Shown in pieces: positions 15,627 to 25,209 of a stretch of DNA of 64,000 bases. Origin of the DNA: Rhizobium sp. Q54. GTDB lineage: Bacteria > Pseudomonadota > Alphaproteobacteria > Micropepsales > Micropepsaceae. A program made the position numbers and the translations under genes. Numbering within the stretch: the stretch's first letter is position 1; each line of letters starts with the position of its first letter. The notes beneath the pieces were generated by a model, which did not search any database, was not told the DNA's origin, and saw only the letters and a program-made list of their open reading frames with translations. Where the stretch lies: positions 1-64,000 of the forward strand of contig CAMCWK010000007.1 of NCBI GenBank assembly GCA_945882615.1. Direction: 5' to 3'.

Positions 15627-16676
15627 ATGTTACGAATTGCTTCCGTGAGTTTAGTGCTGCTGACGGCACTGATGCCGCTGGCCGTGCCTGCGGGTGCCCA
15701 GCCCGCACCCAAAATACAGCCTGCTACCGACGGCATCTTCGAAGCTTTCCGCACTCACGCGATCGTGGGATTGGGCGATCATCACGATCTGGCACAGGAA
15801 GAGGATTTCTTTGCCACGCTAGTGCGCGACCCGCGTTTTGCTAGGCAGGTTGGCAATGTGGTTGTGGAATTCGGCAGCGCCCAGAGTCAGCCTATCCTCG
15901 ACAGGTACTTGAATGGCGAAGACATTCCCTACACCGAACTGCGCAAGGTATGGGAAGACCGTGTCGGTTGGGTGCCGTCCGGCGCGCGGCTAGGCTATGC
16001 CAATTTCTTCGCCGCCGTGCGTACCGCGAACATGGCGCTGCCGCCCGCACAACGGATCCGCGTCTGGCTTGGCGATCCACCGATAGACTGGAATGCGGTG
16101 AGAACCAAGGCTGACTGGCTGCCGATCTTGCGTCAGCGCGATATGCACACCCATGCCCTGATCCGCCGCGAGATATTGTCGAAAGGCAGAAAAGCACTGG
16201 TGATCTATGGCGGTACCCATTTCTTCCCAAGCGATCAGGGCGAACTTGAAGATGTCGGACCGCTGCTGAACAAGAGCGATCCCGGCGCACTATTCACCGT
16301 GCTGCCCTATTCCGGTTTCACCACGGCTGCCTGCTCGCTAGCTTTTGAGAAGGATGCAAGGCTGCCGCTCCTGTCGCTGGCCACTCCGGTACGCGGCACA
16401 TCGCTGGAAAAAGCGTTGACCCGGCCCGGCTGCCGCACCTCGCCCGACAGCATATCACCCAAGCATGAAGGCCAGTGGTCAGGCACCGATGCCGACGCTT
16501 TCCTCTATATTGGTCCGGCCGCCGGCCTGCTGCGTTCGCCGCTGATGCCCGACATCTATTTGGACGCCGCTCATCGAGCCGAAATGAGCCGGCGCTACGA
16601 AATCGTGATGGGCAAGCCGCTGGCCAGCTCGACCTACGACCGCAACCCCTCGACGGCGCTGCCATTCCGGCCCTGA
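15627..16676 (+). CDS. Secreted ChaN/erythromycin-esterase-like protein
   Basis: Encodes 349 aa with a signal peptide (residues 1-24, ending AGAQ). The core opens with FRTHAIVGLGDHHDLAQEEDFF, then NVVVEFGSA, and later VIYGGTHFFP: the arrangement of histidines and acids found in the ChaN/Tiki and erythromycin-esterase-like superfamily, whose members bind haem or hydrolyse ester or peptide bonds. The exact activity cannot be set from sequence. The leader and lack of neighbours on the same strand within 50 nt suggest its own promoter. Confidence 0.65.
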   Translation: MLRIASVSLVLLTALMPLAVPAGAQPAPKIQPATDGIFEAFRTHAIVGLGDHHDLAQEEDFFATLVRDPRFARQVGNVVVEFGSAQSQPILDRYLNGEDIPYTELRKVWEDRVGWVPSGARLGYANFFAAVRTANMALPPAQRIRVWLGDPPIDWNAVRTKADWLPILRQRDMHTHALIRREILSKGRKALVIYGGTHFFPSDQGELEDVGPLLNKSDPGALFTVLPYSGFTTAACSLAFEKDARLPLLSLATPVRGTSLEKALTRPGCRTSPDSISPKHEGQWSGTDADAFLYIGPAAGLLRSPLMPDIYLDAAHRAEMSRRYEIVMGKPLASSTYDRNPSTALPFRP

Positions 16677-16734
16677 GCTTGATGCCTGCCCGTACTCGTG
16701 GCTGAATAGGCCCGCATCGCTGGCGGATAATAAT

Positions 16735-17418
16735 ATGAAAGCCCTGTCGCAAGCCTTCTGCGCCCTGGTCCTGCTGGCCGCGCCAGCCCTCGCCGCGCCG
16801 CCGCTGCCGTCCGATCCGCGCGCCGCCCGGGCGGTGCAGAATTACCTGCGCGCACAGCAGGCCGAGACCGCGCGTGACCGCGACCAGCGCGTCGCCGACC
16901 GCATGGATGCCCTCGCCAACAATCCCGCCTCACCGGTGCTGGGCAACCCCAAAGGCGATGTCGCCATCATCGTCTTTTCCGATTACGCCTGCCCCTATTG
17001 CAAGCTGGCCGAACCGCGCCTGATGGCGCTGATCGCCGCCGACAAGCGCGTGAAGATCGTGATGAAGGAATTCCCCATCCTGACCCGCGCCTCGATGACC
17101 GCATCGCGCATGGCGCTGGCGGCGCACAAGCAGGGCAAGTACCGCCAGTTCCATCTCGCCCTGATGCACCGCGAAGGGGTGCTAGACGAAGCCGGCATAC
17201 TGGAAACCGCCCGCGCCGCCGGCCTGGACGTGGCGCGCGCCCGCCGCGACATGCAGGCCCCCGACGTATCGGACGAGATCATCGCCAACTTCAACCTGGC
17301 GCGCGGCATCCGCGCCTTCCAGACCCCCACCTATATCGTGGGCGGGCGCATCCTCAATTCCGACTCCGCCAACATCAATTTCGCCCAGGAAGTCGCCGCC
17401 GCCCGCCGCCGCCGGTAA
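16735..17418 (+). CDS. Periplasmic DsbA-family thiol oxidoreductase
   Basis: Encodes 227 aa. A signal peptide (1-21) is followed by a helical prodomain with many Arg and Gln (25-60), then a thioredoxin fold with active site SDYACPYCK (Cys86, Cys89) and an inserted helical domain; the cis-Pro loop is FQTPTYIVGG. It matches the DsbA-family group with an N-terminal oligomerisation-like helix, as in ScsC/Com1 proteins. It should form or isomerise disulfides in exported proteins. No DsbB-like partner is adjacent. Confidence 0.87.
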   Translation: MKALSQAFCALVLLAAPALAAPPLPSDPRAARAVQNYLRAQQAETARDRDQRVADRMDALANNPASPVLGNPKGDVAIIVFSDYACPYCKLAEPRLMALIAADKRVKIVMKEFPILTRASMTASRMALAAHKQGKYRQFHLALMHREGVLDEAGILETARAAGLDVARARRDMQAPDVSDEIIANFNLARGIRAFQTPTYIVGGRILNSDSANINFAQEVAAARRRR

Positions 17419-17491
17419 GAACGATCTGGAATTTTCCTGCATCCAAACCGGCAGCCTGCCGCATCATGCCAGTGATGCGAAGTGAGGGCCG

Positions 17492-18856
17492 ATGATGAAT
17501 TTTCGACTTGTGTGGCCCGTGGTGATGCTGGCGCTTTGCCTGAAAGCGCCGGTCGCGGTCGCGGCCGGCCTTGTTATCGAACATGCCACCGTGCTGCCGA
17601 TGACCGGGGCAGCGCCGCTGCCGGGCGCCAGCGTGGTGATCGAAGACGGCAGGATCGCCGCCATCCTGCCGTCCGGCAAGGCCATCCCGCGCGGCCACAA
17701 GCGCATCGACGCCCGCGGAAAATTCCTCATCCCCGGCCTGACCGATGCCCATGTGCATCTGATGAGCGACGACATGGCCAGGCTCTATCTCGCCATGCTG
17801 GGGCTCGACCTGCCGACAAAGACCAATACCCAGGATGCGGTGCTGCCCTATCTCGCCAATGGCGTCACCCAGGTCTTCAACCTGCAGGCCACGCCCGGCG
17901 GCTTCGCCCAGAAGGCGCAGATCGCATCCGGCAAGGTGCTGGGCCCCACCATCCTGTCCGCCGCCATGATCGACGGCGATCCGCCGAACTGGCCGGTCGG
18001 CATGACGCGCGTGGCCCGCACGCCGGAAGAGGGGCGCGCGCAGGTGCGCAAGGCCGCCGCCGAGGGCTATGACCTGATCAAGCCTTACAGCCAGCTCAAA
18101 CTCGAAACCTTCACCGCCATCCTGGATGAAGCGCGCAAGCTGAACCTGCCGGTGGTGGGCCATATTCCCGGGCGCGGCCAGGACACCGCGAAGTTCGTGC
18201 AACCAGGCTTGGGCATGGTCGCCCATGCCGAGGAATTCGCCCAGCGCACCAGCAGCCCCGATCCATCGCTGATTCCCCGCTATGTCCTACTGGCCAAGGC
18301 CAGCGGCGCCGGCCTGATCGCGACCCTGACGCTGGACGACCGGCTGCTGGAAATGGTGCGCGATCCCAACAGCCTCAAAGCCCGGCCCGAACTCGCCACG
18401 CTTCATCCAACCGTTCGCAAGATCTGGCTGGAACATAACCCATACGTGTCGCGCGCCACGCCGGACTACATCGCCTTCATCGAACGCATCGTGGCGTTCA
18501 ACAAACTGCTGGTGAAAGCCTTTGCCGATGCCGGCATCCCGATATTGACGGGCACCGATGCGGTTGTGCCGGGCGTGGTGCCGGGCTTTTCCTTGCAGGA
18601 CGAACTGGCGGCACTTGTGGCGGCGGGCCTGAGCAACGATCAGGCATTGACGGCAGCGACCCGCGCGCCGTGCGAATGGATCAAGAGCAATTGCGGCACC
18701 GTGGCGGTGGGCATGCGCGCCGATCTGCTGCTGCTGGACGGCGATCCCCTGGCCGACATCGCCAACACCCGCCGGATTCACGCTTTGGTGCTGGGCGGAC
18801 GGCTGATCGAAAAAGCCGAATTGGACCGCCGGATGGCCGCGCTCACGGCCCGATAA
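17492..18856 (+). CDS. Secreted amidohydrolase
   Basis: Encodes 454 aa (ATG 17492, or 17495 one codon later). A signal peptide (about 1-25) precedes a metal-dependent amidohydrolase barrel: DAHVHL (His87, His89), a central KPYSQLKLE (the candidate bridging lysine), GHIPG, and TGTDAVVPG for the late aspartate. The C-terminal beta-sandwich with GMRADLLLLDGDPL is typical of the imidazolonepropionase-like/prolidase branch. Substrates of secreted members are often cyclic amides or dipeptides; this one is unassigned. Confidence 0.82.
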   Translation: MMNFRLVWPVVMLALCLKAPVAVAAGLVIEHATVLPMTGAAPLPGASVVIEDGRIAAILPSGKAIPRGHKRIDARGKFLIPGLTDAHVHLMSDDMARLYLAMLGLDLPTKTNTQDAVLPYLANGVTQVFNLQATPGGFAQKAQIASGKVLGPTILSAAMIDGDPPNWPVGMTRVARTPEEGRAQVRKAAAEGYDLIKPYSQLKLETFTAILDEARKLNLPVVGHIPGRGQDTAKFVQPGLGMVAHAEEFAQRTSSPDPSLIPRYVLLAKASGAGLIATLTLDDRLLEMVRDPNSLKARPELATLHPTVRKIWLEHNPYVSRATPDYIAFIERIVAFNKLLVKAFADAGIPILTGTDAVVPGVVPGFSLQDELAALVAAGLSNDQALTAATRAPCEWIKSNCGTVAVGMRADLLLLDGDPLADIANTRRIHALVLGGRLIEKAELDRRMAALTAR

Positions 18857-19008
18857 ATCCGGCGGACGCTTTGTCGCAACTGCTCTTTATAATGAGACGC
18901 AGCGTCACCGTCCGTTCCGGGCTTTCGCGGCGAAAAGTTGCCACGGCGGATCGGGAACATTTCAGGTGCGGCTTGCCTCTCACCCATCGCGGCCAGTACC
19001 CTGCGGCC

Positions 19009-19374
19009 ATGCAAATCCTGCCCGGATCATTCCTGAGGAAAAGCTGCGCTTCGCTCTGCGTCGCGCTGATGTTCGTCTTCACCGCGGCGGCCAGCGCCAG
19101 CACCGTCAACACGGTCCAGCATGCCTTTGGCCAGCCCACCAGCCACGATCACATGCCCTTCAGCAACATCTCGCTGGATGACGAAGACAGTCACTCCACC
19201 AAGCATTACGGGCATGGCGATCACCATCATCATGGCGATATCGGCGCCGGCATCACCGCGCTGCTGTCCGATGCCCCGGCGCATGCGCCGGGCAGCACCC
19301 GTCACGCCCTTGCGCGCGGCAGCCTTCACACCGATATGCGGCACGCCCTGCCCGATCGCCCCCCCAGAGCCTGA
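19009..19374 (+). CDS. His-rich periplasmic metal-binding protein of efflux operon
   Basis: Encodes 121 aa from the ATG at 19009, which begins a signal peptide ending ASA. The mature part has a histidine cluster (HDHMPF, then HSTKHYGHGDHHHHGD) suited to binding Co, Zn, Ni or Cu. Longer in-frame extensions are not signal-like. It is first in the RND operon, 66 nt ahead of the adaptor gene, where small His-rich proteins are often found. It may buffer or sense metal in the periplasm. Confidence 0.78.
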   Translation: MQILPGSFLRKSCASLCVALMFVFTAAASASTVNTVQHAFGQPTSHDHMPFSNISLDDEDSHSTKHYGHGDHHHHGDIGAGITALLSDAPAHAPGSTRHALARGSLHTDMRHALPDRPPRA

Positions 19375-19440
19375 TCCAATAGCCGTCTGAGCCCCGCGTC
19401 TTTGCGCGGGCCTGTTCACATTTGGCCCTGAGGCATCATC

Positions 19441-20496
19441 ATGCTTGTGCGTATCAACGCGTTCGCGCGCGTGTCTGCGATTCTGTTTTTCGCCACTCTG
19501 CTTGCCGGTCCATCACCGGCAACGGCAAAGCTGCTGCCGCTGTCATCGCAGCAGGTGGCGCGGCTGGGCATCCGCACCGCCCCGGTCCGGCCCGCCGTCA
19601 CCCAGGCGGTGGTCTCGGTGCTGGGCCGCGTCACCCCCGCGCCCGGCGCACGCGTGCCGGTCAGCGCCCCCTTCGCCGGCACAATCAAAAGCCTGATCCG
19701 GCTGGAAGGCGAAACCGTCAAACAGGGCGACGCGCTGGCGGTCATCACCAGCGCCGAGATGTACCGCCTGTCGGGCCAGGAAGCGCGCTATCGCAGCGCC
19801 CAGGCGGCCGCAACCCGCGCCAAAACATTGGTCGATGAAGGCATCGCGCCGGCTTCGCGCGCCGAGGAAGCCAATGCGCTGGCCGCCGAAGCGGCGGGCG
19901 AACTGTCGGCCCTGCGCGGCAGCGCCGCGCGTGCCGCACGCTCCGGTGATGGCGAGTACCGGTTGCTGGCCCCGGCGAGCGGGCGCATCGCCTCCATCGC
20001 CGCCGCCGTCGGCGAAACCGTCGCGGCGATGCAGCCGGTGATGTCGCTGGAAACCGGAAACGAGATCTGGGTCGAAGGCATGTTGCCCGCCGGCATGATC
20101 GGCAAGGTCGCCCCCGGCGATGGCGTGTCGGTGGACGGCACGGATGCAACAGGAACCGTCGCCGCCGTCGGCTCCAGCATCGATGCCAGAACGCGCTCGG
20201 CGCTCCTGCGCGCGCGTCTCACCCCGTCGGCCCGGCTGGTCACCGGCCAGACCGTGCGCCTGTCGGTGACGGCCCGCGCCGACAAGGGAAGTTTCAGCGT
20301 GCCGCGCGGCGCGGTCAGCGAACTTCGAACCGGCCCGCATGTCTTCGTGGCGCGCAAGGGCGGCTTCGAAGCCGTGCCGGTCAAGGTGACTGCACGCGGC
20401 GTGACCGATGCCACCATCGTGGGGGCTTTAAGCGCCCGCGATACCGTGGCCATCACCGGCGTCAGCGAACTCAAAGCCCTTCGCGGCCAGGAGTAG
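19441..20496 (+). CDS. czcB: RND efflux periplasmic adaptor, CzcB-like
   Basis: Encodes 351 aa: signal peptide (1-28), a lipoyl half-motif around PVSAPFAGTIKSL, a helical hairpin (about 95-155), the second lipoyl half (RLLAPASGRIASI), beta-barrel, and a membrane-proximal domain ending in VAITGVSELKAL. This is the membrane-fusion subunit that joins the inner-membrane pump to the outer-membrane channel. It stops 4 nt before the pump gene. It lacks the long His-rich N-terminal extension of some CzcB proteins; the separate His-rich gene upstream may replace it. Confidence 0.9.
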   Translation: MLVRINAFARVSAILFFATLLAGPSPATAKLLPLSSQQVARLGIRTAPVRPAVTQAVVSVLGRVTPAPGARVPVSAPFAGTIKSLIRLEGETVKQGDALAVITSAEMYRLSGQEARYRSAQAAATRAKTLVDEGIAPASRAEEANALAAEAAGELSALRGSAARAARSGDGEYRLLAPASGRIASIAAAVGETVAAMQPVMSLETGNEIWVEGMLPAGMIGKVAPGDGVSVDGTDATGTVAAVGSSIDARTRSALLRARLTPSARLVTGQTVRLSVTARADKGSFSVPRGAVSELRTGPHVFVARKGGFEAVPVKVTARGVTDATIVGALSARDTVAITGVSELKALRGQE

Positions 20497-20500
20497 GATC

Positions 20501-23500
20501 ATGCTGCGCCGCCTGATCGAATTCGCGCTGAGCCAGCGCCTGCTGACGCTGGTGCTGGCCGCCCTTCTGGCCGGGGCCGGCAGCTATGCGCTGCTGCGCC
20601 TCCCCATCGACGCCTATCCCGACATCTCCACCACCCAGGTCAAGCTGATCCTCAAAGCCCCCGGCATGACGCCCGAGGAAGTGGAACAGCGGGTGATCGC
20701 GCCGCTGGAACTGGAACTGCTGGGCATTCCCGACCAGGTGATCCTGCGCTCCATGGCCAAATACGCCATCGCCGACATCACCATCGATTTCACCGACGCG
20801 ACCGATGTCTATTGGGCGCGCCAGCAGGTGGGCGAACGCCTCTCCAGCACGATGGATTCGCTGCCCGATACCGTGACCGGCGGGCTCGCGCCCATCGCCA
20901 CGCCGCTGTCGGAAATCTTCATGTTCACCATCCAGGGCGGCGACCTGACCCTGGCCCAGCGCCGCAGCCTGCTGGACTGGACCATCCGTCCCGCCCTGCG
21001 CACCATTCCGGGCGTCGCCGATGTCAACGCGCTGGGCGGCCATGTCTCGACCTTTGAAGTGGTGCCGGACGATGCCGCACTGCTGGCGGCGGGTCTCAAC
21101 ATTTCCGACCTGAAAATGGCCATCGAACAGGCCAACCGCAATGACGGGGCGGGACGCGTCGGCGAGGGCGAGGAGGCGCTGATCGTGCGCGCCGTCGGCG
21201 CCATTCGCACGCTGGAGGATTTGCGCGAAGTAACGGTGGCGCATGCAGGCGCGGCGGTGCGGCTGGGCGACGTTGCCGAAATCCGCACCGGCTCGCTCAC
21301 CCGCTATGGCGTGGTGACGCGCGACGGGGCGGGTGAAGCGGTGCAGGGCCTGGTGCTGGGCCTGCGCGGCGCCGATACCGGCGCCACCGTGGCGGGCGTG
21401 CGCGCCAAGCTGGCGGAAATCCAGCCCAACTTGCCCAAGGGCGTTCGCATTCAGGTCTTTTATGACCGCGCCGACCTGATTGGCCAGGCCGTCGGCACCG
21501 TCCGCAGCGCCCTGCTCGAAGCCACCGTGCTGATCGTGATCCTGCTGCTGGTGTTTCTGGGCAATCTGCGCGCCGCCATCGTGGTGGCGCTGACCCTGCC
21601 CTTTGCCGCCATCACCACATTCCTGATGATGTGGATGTTCGGCCTCACCGCCAACCTGATGAGCCTTGGGGGCCTGGCCATCGCGGTCGGCATGTTGGTC
21701 GATGCCGCCGTGGTGGTGGTGGAAAACACTGTCGAGCAGCTCTCCCGCCACAGGCCCGAAAGCCGCGTGCCGCAACTGCATCTGGTGTTCCGCGCCACAG
21801 CCGAAGTGGCGGTGCCGGTGGCCGCCGGCATCGTGATCATCTGCCTGGTGTTCCTGCCGCTGCTGTCGCTGCAGGGGTTGGAAGGCAAGCTGTTCGCACC
21901 CGTGGCGCTCACCATCATCTTCGCGCTGTCGGCTTCGCTGGTGCTGTCGCTCACCCTGATCCCGGTGATCGCCTCGCTGCTGCTCAAACCCGGCCATCAC
22001 GAGGAAGTCTGGGTGATGCGCAAACTGATGCCGCTTTATTCCGGCGCGCTGGAAAAGGCGCTGGCCGCGCCCCGCCGCCTGTTCATCGGCGTCGGCATTG
22101 CCTTCGCGCTTGCCACCTTCGCCTACATCATGATCGGCAAGACCTTCATGCCGACCATGGATGAAGGCTCCATCATCGTGCAGCTCGCCAAGCTGCCCTC
22201 CATCACGCTGGAACGGTCCGCGCAGGTGGACACCATGGTCCAGCGCGCCATCCTGGACAGGGTGCCGGAAGTTCAGGAGGCCATTGCGCGCACGGGAAGC
22301 GATGAGATCGGCCTCGATCCGATGGGACTGAATGAAACAGACCTGTTCCTGATCCTCAAGCCCCGCAGCCAATGGCAGGCTGCGAGCAAGGAAGCCATTG
22401 TCGACAAGCTGCGAGTCGTGATGGCCGACTTTCCCGGCGTGGGATTTGTCTTCACCCAGCCGATCGAGATGCGCACCTCCGAAATGCTGACCGGCAGCCG
22501 TGGCGATCTCGCCATCAAGGTGTTCGGCCCCGACCTGACGACGCTGGGCCATATCTCCGAATCCATCCGCGCCACGGTGGCGGGGGTGGAAGGCGCCGCG
22601 GAAGTCTTCACCGTGGCCGACGATACCGTGCGCTATCTCCAGGCCGACATCGACCGGCTTGCGGCGGGGGCGGCGGGCTTGCCGGCCCAGACGCTGCAGG
22701 AGGAATTGCGCGCCCGGCTGGAAGGGCTGAATGCCGGCACCGTGATGGAGCCCGCGCGCCGCACCAATATCATGATCAAGGGCGCCGACGAACTGCGCAC
22801 CCGCCCCGAGCTTCTGGCCGACATCGCGGTCGCGGGCGAGAATGGCGGCATCGTCCATATCGGCGATGTGGCGCGCATCAGCCAGCCCGAAGGTCCGGTG
22901 CGCATCCAGCGGGAGAATGCCTCACGCTTCGCCACCATCCAGGCCAATGTCGCGGGCCGCGACCTGGTCAGTTTCGTCGATGCGGCGCAGGCCGCTGTGG
23001 CCGCCAAGGTCAAGCTGCCGCTTGGCTATCGCCTGGAATGGAGCGGTGAATACCAGAACCAGCGCCGCGCTGCGGCCCGGCTGATGGTGGTGGTGCCGTT
23101 GGCCCTGGGCCTGATCTTCCTGGTGCTGTTCGCCACCCTGGGATCGGTGCGCCAGTCGCTGCTGATCCTGGCCAACATCCCCCTGGCGCTGATCGGCGGC
23201 ATGTTGCTGCTCTGGGCGTCGGGCCAGTATCTCTCGGTACCCGCATCGGTGGGCTTCATCGCGCTGCTGGGTATCGCGGTACTGAACGGTCTTGTGCTGA
23301 TCGTCTATTTCAACCAGATGCACAGCGCTGGCTTGCCCTTGCACACGGTGGTCTATGAAGGCTCGCGACGCCGCCTGCGCCCCGTGCTGATGACCGCCAG
23401 CATCGCCGCGCTGGGCCTGGTGCCGCTCCTGTTCGCCACCGGCCCCGGATCGGAAGTGCAGAAGCCGCTGGCGATCGTGGTGATCGGCGGGCTGATCAGC

Positions 23501-23575
23501 TCGACCGTTCTGACCCTGTTCCTGCTGCCCATCCTGTTCGAACGCTTTGGCCTGTCCAGGGAAGAAGCCCGATGA
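20501..23575 (+). CDS. czcA: Heavy-metal RND efflux pump, CzcA/CusA-like
   Basis: Encodes 1024 aa, full length for the HME-RND family, with 12 membrane helices and two large periplasmic loops. Family marks are DITIDFTDATDVYWARQQV (about 92-110) and GSDEIGLDPMGLNETD. The proton-relay helix IV reads GGLAIAVGMLVDAAVVVVEN, with Asp401 and Glu408; the extra aspartate of the CzcA type is Ala here, as in CusA. Metal preference is therefore open between divalent and monovalent ions. It exports metal from the periplasm in exchange for protons. It overlaps the next gene by ATGA. Confidence 0.92.
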   Translation: MLRRLIEFALSQRLLTLVLAALLAGAGSYALLRLPIDAYPDISTTQVKLILKAPGMTPEEVEQRVIAPLELELLGIPDQVILRSMAKYAIADITIDFTDATDVYWARQQVGERLSSTMDSLPDTVTGGLAPIATPLSEIFMFTIQGGDLTLAQRRSLLDWTIRPALRTIPGVADVNALGGHVSTFEVVPDDAALLAAGLNISDLKMAIEQANRNDGAGRVGEGEEALIVRAVGAIRTLEDLREVTVAHAGAAVRLGDVAEIRTGSLTRYGVVTRDGAGEAVQGLVLGLRGADTGATVAGVRAKLAEIQPNLPKGVRIQVFYDRADLIGQAVGTVRSALLEATVLIVILLLVFLGNLRAAIVVALTLPFAAITTFLMMWMFGLTANLMSLGGLAIAVGMLVDAAVVVVENTVEQLSRHRPESRVPQLHLVFRATAEVAVPVAAGIVIICLVFLPLLSLQGLEGKLFAPVALTIIFALSASLVLSLTLIPVIASLLLKPGHHEEVWVMRKLMPLYSGALEKALAAPRRLFIGVGIAFALATFAYIMIGKTFMPTMDEGSIIVQLAKLPSITLERSAQVDTMVQRAILDRVPEVQEAIARTGSDEIGLDPMGLNETDLFLILKPRSQWQAASKEAIVDKLRVVMADFPGVGFVFTQPIEMRTSEMLTGSRGDLAIKVFGPDLTTLGHISESIRATVAGVEGAAEVFTVADDTVRYLQADIDRLAAGAAGLPAQTLQEELRARLEGLNAGTVMEPARRTNIMIKGADELRTRPELLADIAVAGENGGIVHIGDVARISQPEGPVRIQRENASRFATIQANVAGRDLVSFVDAAQAAVAAKVKLPLGYRLEWSGEYQNQRRAAARLMVVVPLALGLIFLVLFATLGSVRQSLLILANIPLALIGGMLLLWASGQYLSVPASVGFIALLGIAVLNGLVLIVYFNQMHSAGLPLHTVVYEGSRRRLRPVLMTASIAALGLVPLLFATGPGSEVQKPLAIVVIGGLISSTVLTLFLLPILFERFGLSREEAR

Positions 23576-23877
23576 ACCATGTCAAACTCAACCTCTCCTG
23601 CCCCGCCGCGCTGGGCGAGCAGATCGTGGAATATCTTCTGGAAAGCGGCACGCTGGAGGGCGGCTTCACCTCCCTTCCCGGCCATGGCCATGGCGGCGAC
23701 TTCGGCGCGGCCAGCCTGGCGGAAAAAGTGCGCGGCCGTGTCCATGTCCTGACCATCATGGCGATCCTGCCCGAAGCGAATGTCGCGCCGCTGCTGGCCG
23801 CCCTGAAAGGGCGCTTCCCCTCCCCGCACCTGATCTACTGGACCGAACCGGTCCGGCAATTCGGAGATTTCACATGA
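23572..23877 (+). CDS. DUF3240 protein of efflux operon
   Basis: Encodes 101 aa, soluble, with a ferredoxin/PII-like pattern (KLNLSCPAALGEQIVEYLLES, VRGRVHVLTIMAILPEA, HLIYWTEPV). DUF3240 genes are repeatedly found directly behind CzcA-type pumps; they may be cytosolic metal sensors or pump modulators, but no activity is proven. It is joined to both neighbours by ATGA overlaps, indicating tight co-translation. A GHGHGG segment could bind metal. Confidence 0.85.
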   Translation: MNHVKLNLSCPAALGEQIVEYLLESGTLEGGFTSLPGHGHGGDFGAASLAEKVRGRVHVLTIMAILPEANVAPLLAALKGRFPSPHLIYWTEPVRQFGDFT

Positions 23878-25133
23878 AGCACATCATCCCGGCGCTGCTT
23901 TTCGCTTTCGCGGTCACGCCCGCTTTTGCTCAAGTGTCATCCCCCAGCCTTACCTTCATGCCGCCCGAAGGGCTGGTGATCGACGTGCTGGCGCAGGACC
24001 CTTTGGTGCGCCAGGCCGGCGCCAAACTGAACGCCGCCCAGGCCGAAGCACGGGTGCGCGATGCCGGCCCGCATGAATTCACCCTGCATGGCGGCTACAC
24101 CAGCCGCGATGTCAAAATGGCAGGCCGCTTCGACGAATGGACCGCTGGCGTCAGCCGCGGCATCCGCCTGCCCGGCAAGGCCGAGGCCGACCGCAAGATC
24201 GGCGGCTTCGGCATCAGCGCCGCCGAGAACGGCTTCGGCGATGCCCGCCACCAGAGCGCGATCAGCCTGAAGAATCTCTGGATCTCCTGGCTGGTCGCCG
24301 AAAGCGATGTGCGGCAGGCCGCCGCCGATGTCGCCACCTATGAACGCCAGCTCTCGGCCATCGAACGCTCGCGCCAGCTTGGCCAGTCGGCGCGCCTGCA
24401 GGTCGAACAGGCCGAGGCCGCGCTGGCCCAGGCGCGCATGCAATCCGCCCAGGCGGTGCAGGCCCAGCTTGAGGCCCGGATGACCTTGCAGCGCAACTTC
24501 CCCAGCCTTGCGCTGCCCGCCTCGCCGCCCGCCATGCCCGAGCCAGCGCCCCTGCCCGGCAGCTGGGAGGATTGGCGCGCCGCCGTCCTGGAAGACAATC
24601 ACGAAATCAAGATGGCGCGCAGCGAAGCGGACCGCCGCGACTGGATGGCGCGGCGTGCCCGCATGGACCGCTTCGCTGATCCCACGCTCGACCTGCGCAC
24701 CTTCCAGGAACGCGGCGGCCAGGAGACCGGCATCGGCATCGGCTTTTCGATTCCCATCGGCGGCGCGCTGCGCCAGGCAACGTCCGACCAGGCGGGCGCC
24801 GAAGCGGTGGCCGCCTCGGTCGCCGCCCACATGGTGCTGCGCGATGTCGAGATCGTGGCCGACCGCGATGTGATCCAGGCGCGCCAGGGTCTGGAAGCCT
24901 GGCGCCAGGCGAATACCGCCGCCGCCACCAGCACCGCCATGCTGGCGCGGATGAACCGCGCCTTCGAGCTGGGCGACCAGGGACTGAGCGAACTTCTGAT
25001 CGCGCGCCGCCAGGACTATGACGTGCGCCGTACCGAGGCCCGCGCCCGCGCCGCCGCCCATGCCGCCATCCTGCAGCTGCTGATCGACACCCATCGCATC
25101 TGGGGGCTGGGGGACGAGGAACATGGGGGATGA
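23874..25133 (+). CDS. czcC: Outer-membrane efflux channel, CzcC-like
   Basis: Encodes 419 aa with a signal peptide ending AFAQ (residue 20) and two repeats of the TolC/OMF helical hairpin (near 140-215 and 330-400). It forms the trimeric outer-membrane channel of the tripartite pump. The ATG overlaps the DUF3240 stop. Placing the channel last in the operon, after the pump, differs from the common czcC-czcB-czcA order. The family is inferred from pattern and context. Confidence 0.88.
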   Translation: MKHIIPALLFAFAVTPAFAQVSSPSLTFMPPEGLVIDVLAQDPLVRQAGAKLNAAQAEARVRDAGPHEFTLHGGYTSRDVKMAGRFDEWTAGVSRGIRLPGKAEADRKIGGFGISAAENGFGDARHQSAISLKNLWISWLVAESDVRQAAADVATYERQLSAIERSRQLGQSARLQVEQAEAALAQARMQSAQAVQAQLEARMTLQRNFPSLALPASPPAMPEPAPLPGSWEDWRAAVLEDNHEIKMARSEADRRDWMARRARMDRFADPTLDLRTFQERGGQETGIGIGFSIPIGGALRQATSDQAGAEAVAASVAAHMVLRDVEIVADRDVIQARQGLEAWRQANTAAATSTAMLARMNRAFELGDQGLSELLIARRQDYDVRRTEARARAAAHAAILQLLIDTHRIWGLGDEEHGG

Positions 25134-25209
25134 GGATCGGCCCGCCCGGCGGTAACCGAATTGCGCTTTGGCCGTTCTATCCGCACAAGCCCCATGCTAG
25201 GTTCCTGAA

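Noticed and set aside
20471-22858. 795-aa minus-strand ORF
   Set aside because: Antisense shadow of the RND pump, with low-complexity His/Gln/Gly content and no domain.
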